Below, in pieces: positions 1 to 7,615 of a stretch of DNA of 64,000 nucleotides. Where the stretch lies: the NCBI RefSeq assembly GCF_042661605.1, contig NZ_JBHSWJ010000002.1, positions 372,001 through 436,000 on the forward strand, written 5' to 3'. Both the position numbers and the translations under genes were made by a program. Each line of letters opens with the position of its first letter. Positions within the stretch are counted from its first letter, which is position 1. The stretch is from Branchiibius cervicis (GTDB lineage Bacteria > Actinomycetota > Actinomycetes > Actinomycetales > Dermatophilaceae). A model generated the notes under the pieces. The model made no database searches. It was not told the origin of the DNA and saw only the letters and a list, made by a program, of their open reading frames with translations.

Positions 1-381
1 ATCGTCTTCCCGCAGCTGTCCCAGGACGAGATCATCCAGATCGTCGACAACATGATCGCGCGACTGGACGAGCGTCTGAAGGACAAGGACATGGCGATCG
101 AGCTCGCGCCGACGGCCAAGAAGTTGTTGGCTATCCGCGGGTACGACCCCGCTCTGGGTGCCCGGCCGCTGCGTCGTGCGATCCAGCGCGAGGTGGAGGA
201 CGTGCTGTCGGAGAAGATCCTGTACGGCGAGGTCGGCCCGGGCGAGATCGTCCTGGTCGATGCCACCGGTGAGGGTCGCGACGACACGTTCACCTTCGTC
301 GGCTCGCCGAAGCCGGAGGCGCCCGACAGCCTTGACGTCGAGGCGGCCACCATCGGCGAGGGTGGCGAAAGCGACGCGTGA
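1..381 (+). CDS. clpC: ClpC, AAA+ unfoldase of the Clp protease (C-terminal end only)
   Basis: The frame is open from the first base and ends at TGA 379-381, so only the last 126 residues are present. They match the small subdomain of the second AAA+ module of ClpC/ClpB: a helix containing SQDEIIQIVDNM, the hallmark GYDPALGARPLRR about a third of the way in, the helix EVEDVLSEKILYGE, a short beta segment and an acidic, poorly conserved tail. ClpC hexamers unfold proteins in the cytoplasm and pass them to ClpP. The Walker motifs and ClpP-docking loop lie before base 1 and cannot be checked. A strong hairpin follows the stop, so this gene closes its transcript. ClpC near mutY-disA-radA matches mycobacterial order (from memory). 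Confidence 0.93.
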   Translation: MVFPQLSQDEIIQIVDNMIARLDERLKDKDMAIELAPTAKKLLAIRGYDPALGARPLRRAIQREVEDVLSEKILYGEVGPGEIVLVDATGEGRDDTFTFVGSPKPEAPDSLDVEAATIGEGGESDA

Positions 382-398
382 GCCACGCGCACACTGAC

Positions 399-430
399 GG
401 CAGGCCCGGAGGGATTCCTCCGGGCCTGCC
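399..430 (+). terminator. Rho-independent-type hairpin after clpC
   Basis: A perfect 14-bp inverted repeat (399-412 with 417-430) around the loop GATT begins 17 bases after the clpC stop. No T-run follows, which is common for terminators in high-G+C actinobacteria. Confidence 0.8.
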
Positions 431-469
431 GCCGCGTGGAGCGGCCCGGTCCCTGCGACCACCCGGCAC

Positions 470-940
470 GTGCGAGGAATTCGGGAACTGGTCAAGCCCT
501 ACGTCAGTTCCCGGGCCATCGTGGCCAAACCAGCGGTGTCCTATTTCGAGGCGCTGCAAGAGTTCCTCGTGGTGCTCGACCCCGCCGACGATGACCGCGT
601 CCTAGGTTGCGGCGCCCTGCACGTGATGTGGGACGACGTGGCAGAGGTCCGCACCCTCGCCGTACATCCATCGCTCAAGGGCCACGGTGCCGGCTCGGCG
701 ATCCTGACCGACCTGCTGGACCGGGCACGGACCCTGGGGGTCTCGCGCGTCTTCTGCCTGACGTTCGAGACCGCCTTCTTCGCCGCGCACGGGTTCGCCG
801 AGATCGAGGGCGACCCCGTCGCCCCCGACGTCTACGCCGAACTGCTGCAGTCCTACGACGAGGGTGTCGCCGAGTTCCTGGATCTCGACCGGGTCAAACC
901 CAACACCCTGGGCAACGCCCGGATGTTGCTTCAGCTCTGA
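470..940 (+). CDS. argA: Amino-acid N-acetyltransferase, GNAT fold (ArgA-type)
   Basis: Predicted to acetylate glutamate with acetyl-CoA, the first step of arginine synthesis, as described for the small actinobacterial ArgA (Rv2747). It is 156 residues from GTG 470. Visible GNAT features are the strand GCGALHVMWDDVAEVRTLAV, the acetyl-CoA loop around HPSLKGHGAGSAI (near residue 70), and the family C-terminus with FFAAHGFAEI, VAEFLDLDRVKPNTLGNARMLL. The N-terminus looks clipped: in the same frame the bases before GTG 470 encode a plausible first strand (VPATTRHVRGIREL), but no start codon exists before the in-frame stop at 395. One surplus base in the CCC at about 444-446 would join it to GTG 436. 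The family is clear; the exact start is not. Confidence 0.82.
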   Translation: MRGIRELVKPYVSSRAIVAKPAVSYFEALQEFLVVLDPADDDRVLGCGALHVMWDDVAEVRTLAVHPSLKGHGAGSAILTDLLDRARTLGVSRVFCLTFETAFFAAHGFAEIEGDPVAPDVYAELLQSYDEGVAEFLDLDRVKPNTLGNARMLLQL

Positions 941-957
941 GGGGTTTGTCGACGTTC

Positions 958-1016
958 GCGCGGGTTGTCGACGTTTGCCCGGCCTATAGCCCGCGCGTCT
1001 GTCGACAACCCGCGCG
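958..1016. repeat. Palindromic intergenic repeat, copy 1
   Basis: A 59-base element matching copy 2 (1969-2027) at 56 of 59 positions in the same orientation. The arms 957-972 and 1001-1016 are a perfect 16-bp inverted repeat around a 28-base loop that contains CTATAG. A further related half-site (GCGATAACCCGCGC, 1021-1034) follows. It lies between two convergent stop codons, 23 bases beyond the stop of the AbiEi/DUF559 gene, so it could end transcription from both sides. No transposase is nearby. Confidence 0.85.
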
Positions 1017-1038
1017 TCTAGCGATAACCCGCGCAAAC

Positions 1039-1902
1039 TCAGGCGGCCATCGCCTGCGCGGCCCGCACTTTCGCCGCCGCCCGCCCGTGGAACAGGTCGG
1101 ACCACACCAGGCGGACCACGATCCAGCCCAGGGAGCGGATCCGATCTTCGCGCTGCTTCTCGCGCCACAACGCTCCGGGTTCGTCGTACTTGGTCGCGCC
1201 GTCGAATTCCACCAGCACTCGTGTGCCGACGACCCGGAAGTCTGCGCGGTAGCCCTTCCCATTGCGGGTCCACCGCTGCGAGCCGGGGACGGTGAACTGC
1301 GCTTCGACCAGGATTCCGGCCTCGCTGAATCGCACGGCCGACAGCGTCTCGCCCGGCGACTCGTGGTCGCCGTCAGCGCGAGCCACGAGCTGTCGCATCC
1401 GCTCGGCCCCGTTCGCCAGGCGACGCGCCTGCGCTGCCGTCCTCAGATCCGCGGGCGTCAGCAAAGTACGGTGCAGCGCGTCGTCGGCGGCCACTAGTCC
1501 GGCCTCGAGATCGACCGCCGCAAGTTGCGTGACGGTGGTGGCGATGTGTTCGACGCCGTGCGAGGAGGGGTGGCCGCGCAACGCGGTGTGCAGGTGCAGT
1601 CCGGGCACCCGCTTGGACCGGCCGGGGCCGAGCCGGCATAGATGCACCGTCGACAAGTCCGCACGATGCAGCGCCAGACCGTGGTGCACCGCAGCCGAGA
1701 CGTAGCCGGCGACTGCGGTGCCGGCGTGCTCGGCCAGGAAGGTGTCCACCAGCTGACGGTGGCGGTCCCGCTCATCGATGACAGGCCGCATCAGGTACCA
1801 GCCGCGGCGCAGTCTGGTCCATTGCCCCTGCGCCAGCAGCCGTTCGAGGTCCCGCTCGCTGAGACCACGCTCGCGCGCCTGCCGTCGTGAGATCACGTCC
1901 AC
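1039..1902 (-). CDS. AbiEi-like regulator fused to a DUF559 nuclease-like domain
   Basis: A 287-residue protein. Residues 1-50 look like the winged-helix head of AbiEi-type (type IV toxin-antitoxin) proteins: an SRRQARERGLSERDLERLL helix, then the wing RLRRGWY. The middle (about 60-180) resembles the AbiEi body. The C-terminus (about 195-280) resembles DUF559, a Vsr/PD-(D/E)xK-like fold, with Asp221 in RADFRV and Glu232/Asp234 in VLVEFDGATKY as candidate metal ligands. No AbiEii-type nucleotidyltransferase toxin lies next to it, so a classical toxin-antitoxin pair is not shown. Such solitary genes are frequent in actinobacteria and their role is unknown. Two near-identical palindromic repeats bracket it. 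GTG 1902 is the longest start; no clear promoter is seen. Confidence 0.75.
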   Translation of the reverse strand: MDVISRRQARERGLSERDLERLLAQGQWTRLRRGWYLMRPVIDERDRHRQLVDTFLAEHAGTAVAGYVSAAVHHGLALHRADLSTVHLCRLGPGRSKRVPGLHLHTALRGHPSSHGVEHIATTVTQLAAVDLEAGLVAADDALHRTLLTPADLRTAAQARRLANGAERMRQLVARADGDHESPGETLSAVRFSEAGILVEAQFTVPGSQRWTRNGKGYRADFRVVGTRVLVEFDGATKYDEPGALWREKQREDRIRSLGWIVVRLVWSDLFHGRAAAKVRAAQAMAA

Positions 1903-1968
1903 CCGGACAGCGTGACCGATGCGCAGGACTGCGGACGCGGACTGCCTACGAGGCTGTGGACAACGTTT

Positions 1969-2027
1969 GCGCGGGTTGTCGACGTTTGCGCGACCTATAG
2001 CCCGCGCGTCTGTCGATAACCCGCGCG
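1969..2027. repeat. Palindromic intergenic repeat, copy 2
   Basis: A 59-base element matching copy 1 at 56 of 59 positions. The arms 1969-1983 and 2012-2026 pair over 15 bp with one G-T wobble. It lies 16 bases beyond the stop of the ABC ATPase gene and upstream of the AbiEi/DUF559 start, so it may end the exporter transcript. The loop keeps CTATAG and can form a second GCGCG/CGCGC stem. Confidence 0.85.
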
Positions 2028-2042
2028 GATGCCTGCGGCTGA

Positions 2043-2975
2043 TCAGCGCTGCGCCGAGTAGATCCGGCGTACGACGTCCTCGATGTCCGGCTCTTCGATG
2101 CTCAGATCCCGTAGCCCCGGCACCTGGGCGAGGACGGCAGCGATCGTGGTCTGCCCCGGATCGAACCTGAGCCGCTGGCGGGCGCCACTGACCTCACTGC
2201 CGACGTACGTCGTGCCCGGGATTCCCGTCAACGGCGCCGCTGCTTCGTCCAGGTCCAGCACGAGCACCCGGTGACTCTCCACGGATGCCGCGAGCCCGGC
2301 CAGCGAACCGTCGTAGGCCAGGCGCCCGTGATCTACGACCAGCACTCTGTCGCAGAGGCGTTCGACATCGCCCATGTCGTGGGTGGTCAGCAGCAGGGTG
2401 GTGCCGTGCTGCTGGCGTTCGGCGATCAGGAACTGCCGCAGGCGCTGCTTGGACACGACGTCCAGACCGATGGTGGGCTCGTCGAGGATGACCAATTCGG
2501 GTGAATGCAGCAGGGCTGCGGCGACTTCCGCGCGCATCCGCTGTCCTAGCGACAGCTGCCGCACCGGTGTGTCCAGGAATTCCCCGAGCTCGAGCTCGCT
2601 GACCAATTCATCCAGTCGGTGCGTGCCGTCCACCCGGTGGATAGCGGCAAGAATCTTGAACGAGTCGCGGGTCGGCAGGTCCCACCACAGTTGCGAGCGC
2701 TGCCCGAAGACCACGCCCACGTGCCGCGCCAACTCGCGGCGGCGGCGTACCGGATCCAGACCGCAGGTGCGCACCGATCCGCTGGTGGGCACCAGGATCC
2801 CGACCAGCATCTTGATCGTGGTGGACTTCCCGGCACCGTTCGCGCCGATGTAGCCCACAGCCTCGCCGGCCGCGACGGAAACGGTCAGGTTGTCCACCGC
2901 GGTCATCGTGGTGCGGCGCAAACCCTTGCCCCGGCGTACGAACGTCCGCGTCAGACTGTCGGTCTCGATGATCAT
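2043..2975 (-). CDS. ABC-2 type exporter, ATP-binding protein
   Basis: A 310-residue ABC ATPase that powers export through the two permeases encoded just upstream. Walker A is GANGAGKST (about residues 44-52), the signature is LSLGQRMRAE, Walker B is LVILDEPTIGLD, and the switch His is in LLTTHDMGD. A C-terminal extension of about 80 residues is usual for DrrA/ABC-2 ATPases. The start ATG 2975 overlaps the stop of the permease gene by four bases (ATGA), fixing the start and implying translational coupling. The substrate is unknown; relatives are annotated as drug, lipid or viologen exporters. A palindromic repeat follows the stop. Confidence 0.92.
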   Translation of the reverse strand: MIIETDSLTRTFVRRGKGLRRTTMTAVDNLTVSVAAGEAVGYIGANGAGKSTTIKMLVGILVPTSGSVRTCGLDPVRRRRELARHVGVVFGQRSQLWWDLPTRDSFKILAAIHRVDGTHRLDELVSELELGEFLDTPVRQLSLGQRMRAEVAAALLHSPELVILDEPTIGLDVVSKQRLRQFLIAERQQHGTTLLLTTHDMGDVERLCDRVLVVDHGRLAYDGSLAGLAASVESHRVLVLDLDEAAAPLTGIPGTTYVGSEVSGARQRLRFDPGQTTIAAVLAQVPGLRDLSIEEPDIEDVVRRIYSAQR

Positions 2976-3763
2976 CCACCGCCTCCTTGGTAGTGCCGCA
3001 CACCCGCCCGCCACATGAACATCGCGACCGCCCAGATCCACCCGGCTGCCAGCGGCGCACACCAGCCGATCCAGGAGTTGATCACCGGACGGCCCAGCAA
3101 CGTCATGGCGGGCACGAAGGCGACGAACGCCACCGGGAAGATCGCGCCGAAGACCACCTTGATCCCGATCGGCCACACCGTGGCCGGTTGCGTGCTGGCG
3201 TACCGGCCGCCGTAGACGAAGGAGTTGGTCAGCTCGGCGCCGTCGACCAGCCAGAACTGGCAACCCGCGGCCAGCACGAACAGGGCGCCGGTGATGGCGA
3301 TTCCGGACAGCAGGGTAATGACCAGCAGCGCGATGTGGGCTGGCGACCAGTCGATCTGGTTGGCGTGCAGGCCATAGGCGGCGGCCGCCACACCCACGCC
3401 GAGCCGGGTGATCCGGCGCAGCGAGATGTCGGAGAAGATCAGCTGGGCCAGCAGCGGTTGCGGGCGCAGGTAGAAGACGTCCAGCGTGCCTGTCCGGATG
3501 TACCGCGGCAGCCGGTCGACGTGCCCGACCACGAGGTCCGCGACGGAATAGCAGACGTCGGCCAGCCCGAAGACCAGGATCATCTGGGTGAACGTGAGAC
3601 CGCCGAGCACCGTGACGTTGTGGAACAGGATCCACACCTCGGCCAGTTCGACCAGGCCGACCACCCCGGAACTGATCAGGTCGATGGCGAAGTTGGTCCG
3701 GTAGGAGCGTTGGGCGCGGGCCTGACCGGCCAGGACCGCGGCGTACGCCGAGACGTCAGCCAC
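2972..3763 (-). CDS. ABC-2 family permease (second subunit)
   Basis: A 263-residue integral membrane protein with about six hydrophobic segments, including VVGLVELAEVWILF, IALLVITLLSGIAITGALFV and IFPVAFVAFVPAMTLL. A conserved cytoplasmic stretch (VGHVDRLPRYIRTGTLDVFY, about residues 79-98) is typical of the ABC2_membrane_6 family, where IRTGTLD contacts the ATPase. It starts at GTG 3763, overlapping the preceding permease by eight bases, and its stop overlaps the ATPase start. It should form a heterodimeric channel with the product of the upstream gene. The substrate cannot be read from sequence. Confidence 0.88.
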   Translation of the reverse strand: MADVSAYAAVLAGQARAQRSYRTNFAIDLISSGVVGLVELAEVWILFHNVTVLGGLTFTQMILVFGLADVCYSVADLVVGHVDRLPRYIRTGTLDVFYLRPQPLLAQLIFSDISLRRITRLGVGVAAAAYGLHANQIDWSPAHIALLVITLLSGIAITGALFVLAAGCQFWLVDGAELTNSFVYGGRYASTQPATVWPIGIKVVFGAIFPVAFVAFVPAMTLLGRPVINSWIGWCAPLAAGWIWAVAMFMWRAGVRHYQGGGG

Positions 3764-4562
3764 CCTGCACCTCCAGGTAGCGCCGCCCGAGGCCGGTGAG
3801 CACCAGACACAGCGCGATCAGACCTGCGAGCCAGGCGAGCTGGACCCCTACCGCGTCGATCCCGGCCCAGCCGTCGATCCGCCCGGACAGCAGATCGATG
3901 GGCGTCATGAACATGGCTGGGAACGGAGTGGCGTGGGCGAGGGTCTTGAGCCAGGCGGGGAAGAGCCCCACCGGGATGAACAATCCCATCAGGAACGTCG
4001 AGACGACCATGTAGAACACCTGCAGACCGCGGGTCTCCACCAACCACAGGCCGAGTATGTTGATCGCATAGCGGCCGCAGAAGGACAGCATCATCCCGAT
4101 CCCCACGGCCAGCAGTCCGAGCACCCAGCCGCTCACGTCGTGAGCGAGGGCGATCCCGGTCGTCAGCGAGCCGACGACGATCGCCGGCAATCCGCGTGGC
4201 AGGAACGAGTAAGCGCCACCGCCCAGATCACTGGCCGCGAACGAGCCGAAGACGCTGGTCGGCCGAGCGAAATCGATCGCAATGTCGCCGGTCTTGATCC
4301 GGTCGCCGATCTCGGACTGGCCGTGCGCATTGATGCAGCCCAGCAATCCCTGGGACAGCCAGACATAGCCGGACATGGTCGCGAGGTCGTATCCCTGCAG
4401 ATTCCCGCCGGCCGCCTCGACCGTGGCGAACAAGACCGCCGCCTTCAGGAAACCGAAGGTGAGGTTGGCTACCAGGCCGCCGATCGTGGCCAGCCAGTAC
4501 GTCGACTGTCGTCGCACCCCCGCGCGGAAGATCAGCCAGTACGGCGTCAGGGCGGTAGACAC
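3756..4562 (-). CDS. ABC-2 family permease (first subunit)
   Basis: First gene of the exporter operon, 268 residues, about six membrane spans. The motif IGDRIKTGDIAIDFARP (about residues 81-97) is the same loop as IRTGTLD in the partner permease, so the two are paralogues of the ABC2_membrane_6 family. Start GTG 4562; a TAGGCT box at 4577-4572 lies nine bases upstream, so the mRNA would have almost no leader. The gene is divergent from gluconokinase with only about 70 bases between the two starts. Confidence 0.88.
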   Translation of the reverse strand: MSTALTPYWLIFRAGVRRQSTYWLATIGGLVANLTFGFLKAAVLFATVEAAGGNLQGYDLATMSGYVWLSQGLLGCINAHGQSEIGDRIKTGDIAIDFARPTSVFGSFAASDLGGGAYSFLPRGLPAIVVGSLTTGIALAHDVSGWVLGLLAVGIGMMLSFCGRYAINILGLWLVETRGLQVFYMVVSTFLMGLFIPVGLFPAWLKTLAHATPFPAMFMTPIDLLSGRIDGWAGIDAVGVQLAWLAGLIALCLVLTGLGRRYLEVQGG

Positions 4563-4623
4563 AAAGACGAGAGCCTACCGGAATTGACCGGCCGCTTCAG
4601 CCGTATGTGCCCCGGCAGGTGGT

Positions 4624-4629
4624 TACCGT
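4624..4629 (+). promoter_or_regulatory. -10 box of leaderless gntK mRNA
   Basis: TACCGT followed by exactly 7 bases and ATG 4637. This spacing puts the transcription start at the ATG and supports 4637 over the upstream GTG codons 4607 and 4628. Confidence 0.5.
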
Positions 4630-4636
4630 GAGTTCC

Positions 4637-5175
4637 ATGGACCTGGCCGACCCCACGTTCGTCATGGTGATGGGTGTATCAGGATCGGGTAAAACGTCTA
4701 TCGCGCAACGGCTTTCGGTTGCCACTGGATGGCCGTACGTCGAGGGTGACGATTTCCATCCGGCCGCGAACATCGCCAAGATGCGTGCGGGAATCCCCTG
4801 ACCGACGAGGACCGTTGGCCGTGGTTGGACGCTGTCGGGGCGTGGATCAGCGCTCACGAGGTGCGCGGCGACAGCGCGGTGATCACGTGCTCGGCCCTGA
4901 AGCGCAGCTACCGGGACCGCTTGCGGGCGGGGCGCAGCGGCGTGCGCTTCCTGATGCTCACCGTGCCGGTCGAGGAACTGCGTCGCCGGGTCGCCCACCG
5001 GCCCGGGCATTTCATGCCCGCCTCACTGCTCGCGTCGCAACTGGAAACGCTGGAGCCGCTCCAGCCGGACGAGGACGGGATCGTCGTCGATGCCTCCGGT
5101 GACCCGGACGCAGTGCTGGCGGCGGCGCTTTCCGCGCTCGGTCTGAGCTCGGCGACTCAGGCCGACAGGGCGTAG
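4637..5175 (+). CDS. gntK: Gluconokinase, P-loop type (frame broken by one base)
   Basis: Phosphorylates D-gluconate with ATP to 6-phosphogluconate, entering the pentose phosphate route (zwf lies at 52 kb). Visible are the P-loop GVSGSGKTS (about residue 13), the gluconate-binding EGDDFHPAANIAKM, LTDEDRWPWL, the ITCSALKRSYRD segment and RPGHFMPASLLASQ. The reading frame breaks at 4795-4798: GGAATCCCC is followed directly by TGACC, whereas one more C restores GIPLTDEDRW. With it the protein is 179 residues, normal for the family. The same C-run loss occurs in the hemD gene. I read it as a sequence error rather than a dead gene. Confidence 0.85.
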
Positions 5176-5303
5176 CGACCGCTGGGTGGGTCGGATCCGT
5201 CCGGATCGTCTGCAGCACGCGGGCCGATCTGCAACCATTGATGACGAATCGGCAGGTCGTTTCGTGTTGCGCCACCATGACCGGCCGGGACGGAGGGAAC
5301 TTC

Positions 5304-5588
5304 ATGTCTGAAGACGCTGACCTGAGCAGGCTGGGTCTCGATCACCTCATCCCCGTGGGTCCGACTCCGGACCTACCTCAGGTCGATCCCGATGCTCAGA
5401 TCTTGGCGCTGTTAGGGCAGATCGCGGACCGCTTGGCGGCCATCGAGTCGAAGCTCGTGAGCCAAGAGACGAAGGTCGATGACCTCGGGCAAGAGTTGCA
5501 CGTGCTCTTCACGATGACCGCCCGCAGTGGCAGCGGGCGGACCTTGATCGCGCTCGCCGATGCGATCGCGGCGAAACTCGAAGCCTGA
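5304..5588 (+). CDS. Small protein of unknown function, predicted helical
   Basis: 94 residues from ATG 5304, chosen because GGAGGGA (5292-5298) is a good ribosome-binding site five bases upstream; longer in-frame starts at 5238 and 5277 lack one. The N-terminus is Pro/Asp rich. Residues about 35-65 (LLGQIADRLAAIESKLVSQE and on) have a heptad pattern that could form a coiled coil. No family is recognised. It ends 11 bases from the convergent mutY stop. Confidence 0.55.
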   Translation: MSEDADLSRLGLDHLIPVGPTPDLPQVDPDAQILALLGQIADRLAAIESKLVSQETKVDDLGQELHVLFTMTARSGSGRTLIALADAIAAKLEA

Positions 5589-5599
5589 CCAGTCCGCCC

Positions 5600-6460
5600 T
5601 CAGGCCGGTAGTGCGTAGCGACCTCCGGGTAGCGGATCGACAAGACCGTCTTCGATGAGGCTGGCGACGCACCGTTGCCGTTGCGCATCATCGGGCCAGA
5701 CCAGATCGACACGCGCCGCGGGGACCGGACCGTGGGACTCCCGTAGCAGCTGCAGCACCAGACCGCGGACCTGCCGGTCCGTGCCGTGCCAGCGCTGCGC
5801 CGCCTTGGTGGGCCCGTCGTACGCCGGGTAGCCGGCCGACCGCCACGCACACTGCCGTGCGATCGGACAGTGATCGCAGTCCGGTCGGGCGGCCGTGCAC
5901 ACCAGGGCACCGAGTTCCATCACCGCGACGTTCCAGACCTTCGCCTCGGCGGGGTTCGCTGGCAGAAGCTCTGCGGCCAAACGGCTTTCGGCCGCGGTCA
6001 GACTGGGTGCGGCCTGTGCCGCGCCGGTGACCGCACGAGCGTGCACCCGGCGCACGTTGGTGTCCACGACGGGGATGCGCACGCCGTACGCGAAGGAGGC
6101 GACGGCGGCCGCAGTGTAGGCACCGATGCCCGGCAGGGCCCGCAGGGTGTCCGGATCGGACGGCACCCGGCCACCGTGCTCGGTGGCGATGGCGGTAGCG
6201 GCTGCATGCAGGCGCAGGGCGCGGCGCGGATATCCCAGGCGACCCCACGCGCGTACGGCGTCCCCGGGCGCGGCCTGCGCCAGTGCCTGCGGCGTCGGCC
6301 AGCGCTCCAGCCATTCCTGCCACACCGGCAAGGCCCGCGCGACCGGCGTCTGCTGCAGCATGATTTCCGAGACCAGGATGCCCCAAGGGCTGGCCTCCGG
6401 CCGGCGCCAGGGCAGATCCCGCTGGTGGTCGCCGTACCAGTCGATTACCCGGGAGATCAC
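5600..6460 (-). CDS. mutY: MutY, A/G-specific adenine DNA glycosylase
   Basis: Removes adenine mispaired with 8-oxoguanine. The 286-residue protein shows SEIMLQQTPVARALPVW near the N-terminus, the helix-hairpin-helix LPGIGAYTAAAV with the catalytic Asp in VVDTNVRRV, and a [4Fe-4S] loop C-x6-C-x2-C-x5-C (CTAARPDCDHCPIARQC). The C-terminal NUDIX-like 8-oxoG domain of E. coli MutY is short or absent, as in many actinobacteria. Start GTG 6460 overlaps the disA stop by four bases, so the two are co-transcribed, a pairing also seen in mycobacteria. Confidence 0.95.
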   Translation of the reverse strand: MISRVIDWYGDHQRDLPWRRPEASPWGILVSEIMLQQTPVARALPVWQEWLERWPTPQALAQAAPGDAVRAWGRLGYPRRALRLHAAATAIATEHGGRVPSDPDTLRALPGIGAYTAAAVASFAYGVRIPVVDTNVRRVHARAVTGAAQAAPSLTAAESRLAAELLPANPAEAKVWNVAVMELGALVCTAARPDCDHCPIARQCAWRSAGYPAYDGPTKAAQRWHGTDRQVRGLVLQLLRESHGPVPAARVDLVWPDDAQRQRCVASLIEDGLVDPLPGGRYALPA

Positions 6461-7529
6461 ACGTAACGCTCGAGGATGCTGCTCTCCGCCAACCGCGACA
6501 TGCCCTCGCGAACGGTGCGGGCGCGGGATTCACCGACCCCGTCGATCACCATCAAGTCGTCGACCCTGCGGCGAGCAGCCGCTGCAGGGTGCCGAAATGG
6601 TCGACCAGGCGCTCGACGATGGTCTGGGGCAGCCGGGGGACGTTGGACAACATCCGGTAGCCGCGGGGGCTGACCGGGTCATCCAGCGAGTCCGAACCGG
6701 TGAAACCGATGGCCCGGGCCGCTTCGGCGAGGTCGAGCAGCGCGGTGGAATCCACGTTGGCCAGGTTGCTCAGCGCGTCATCGAGGGTCACCGAGTCCCC
6801 GGCCGCCTCGATGTAGTCGCGCACCACCAGGGCGCGGTCGTCGTGCAGGCCGCTGATCAACTCCTGTAACTGCAGGGACATCAACCGGCCGTCGGTGCCG
6901 AGCTCGATGACGTACTCGGAGATCTCCTCGCTGATCCGGCGCACCATCTCCAAGCGTTGCAACACGGCCGCGACGTCGCGCACGGTGGCCAGGTCCTCGA
7001 TTTCCAGCGCCGACAGCGTGCCGGTGACCTCGTCGAGGCGCTGTTTGTAGCGTTCCAGGGTCTGCAACGCCTGGTTCGCGCGCGACATGACGGCAGCGCT
7101 GCCCTCGATGACGTAACGCAACTGACCGACGTAGAGCGCGATGATCTGCATCGACTGGCTGACCGAGACGACCGGGAAGCCGGTCTGCTTGGCGACGCGC
7201 TCCGCGGTGCGGTGCCGGGTGCCGGACTCGACGGTCTCGATCGAGGGATCCGGGACGAGCTGGGTGGCCGCCCGGATGATCCGCGTGACGTCGGAGTCCA
7301 CGACGATCGCGCCGTCCATCTTGGCCAGTTCGCGCAGCCGCGTCGCCGAGAACTCGATGTCCATGGGGAAGCCGCCGGTGCTGATCGACTCGACCACTCT
7401 GTCGTGGCCGATCACGATCAACGCGCCCGTGCGACCGCGCAGGATCCGCTCGAGTGCATCACGCAGCTGGGTGCCCGGTGCGACGGCGGCAAGGACCGTG
7501 CGCAGCACGTCTTCGTCGGTGCGCTCCAC
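6457..7529 (-). CDS. disA: DisA, diadenylate cyclase and DNA-scanning protein (frame broken by one base)
   Basis: Makes c-di-AMP from two ATP and senses branched DNA. The N-terminal DAC domain has MDGAIVVD and GTRHRTAERVA (the DGA and RHR active-site motifs); a helical linker follows. The C-terminal helix-hairpin-helix region is interrupted: at 6564-6566 the frame loses one base (CCC on the plus strand, CCCC expected). With it, GVDDLMVIDGVGESRARTVR and the normal end RLAESSILERYV follow, giving 357 residues, the family length. The as-read frame would stop at 6552. GTG 7529 is preceded at 7 bases by TACACT, suggesting a leaderless mRNA. It is divergent from radA. Confidence 0.9.
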
Positions 7530-7536
7530 AGCGGCG

Positions 7537-7542
7537 AGTGTA
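7537..7542 (-). promoter_or_regulatory. -10 box of leaderless disA-mutY mRNA
   Basis: On the minus strand TACACT is followed by 7 bases and GTG 7529. No convincing -35 is seen. Confidence 0.4.
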
Positions 7543-7585
7543 GGTGAGCGGGCTGCGATCCTTGCTGTTCGTTAACAGATCGTTG

Positions 7586-7608
7586 TTGTCGGAGGCTGCG
7601 ATTACCGT
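7586..7608 (+). promoter_or_regulatory. PafBC (RecA-NDp) type DNA-damage promoter of radA
   Basis: TTGTCGGAG (7586-7594), 8 bases, then TACCGT (7603-7608), then 7 bases to ATG 7616. The published mycobacterial RecA-independent motif is TTGTCRGTG-N8-TANNNT; only one position of the nonamer differs. The spacing also predicts a leaderless transcript. Confidence 0.65.
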
Positions 7609-7615
7609 CTCCCAC

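Noticed and set aside
957..2027. The two 59-base repeats as terminal repeats of an insertion sequence
   Set aside because: They are in direct orientation, each is itself a palindrome, the enclosed gene is not a transposase, and no target-site duplication is visible.
602..3635. Long open frames antisense to, or reaching upstream of, argA, the AbiEi gene and the ABC transporter genes
   Set aside because: They lack family features and arise from high-G+C third-position bias; the sense genes explain the region.
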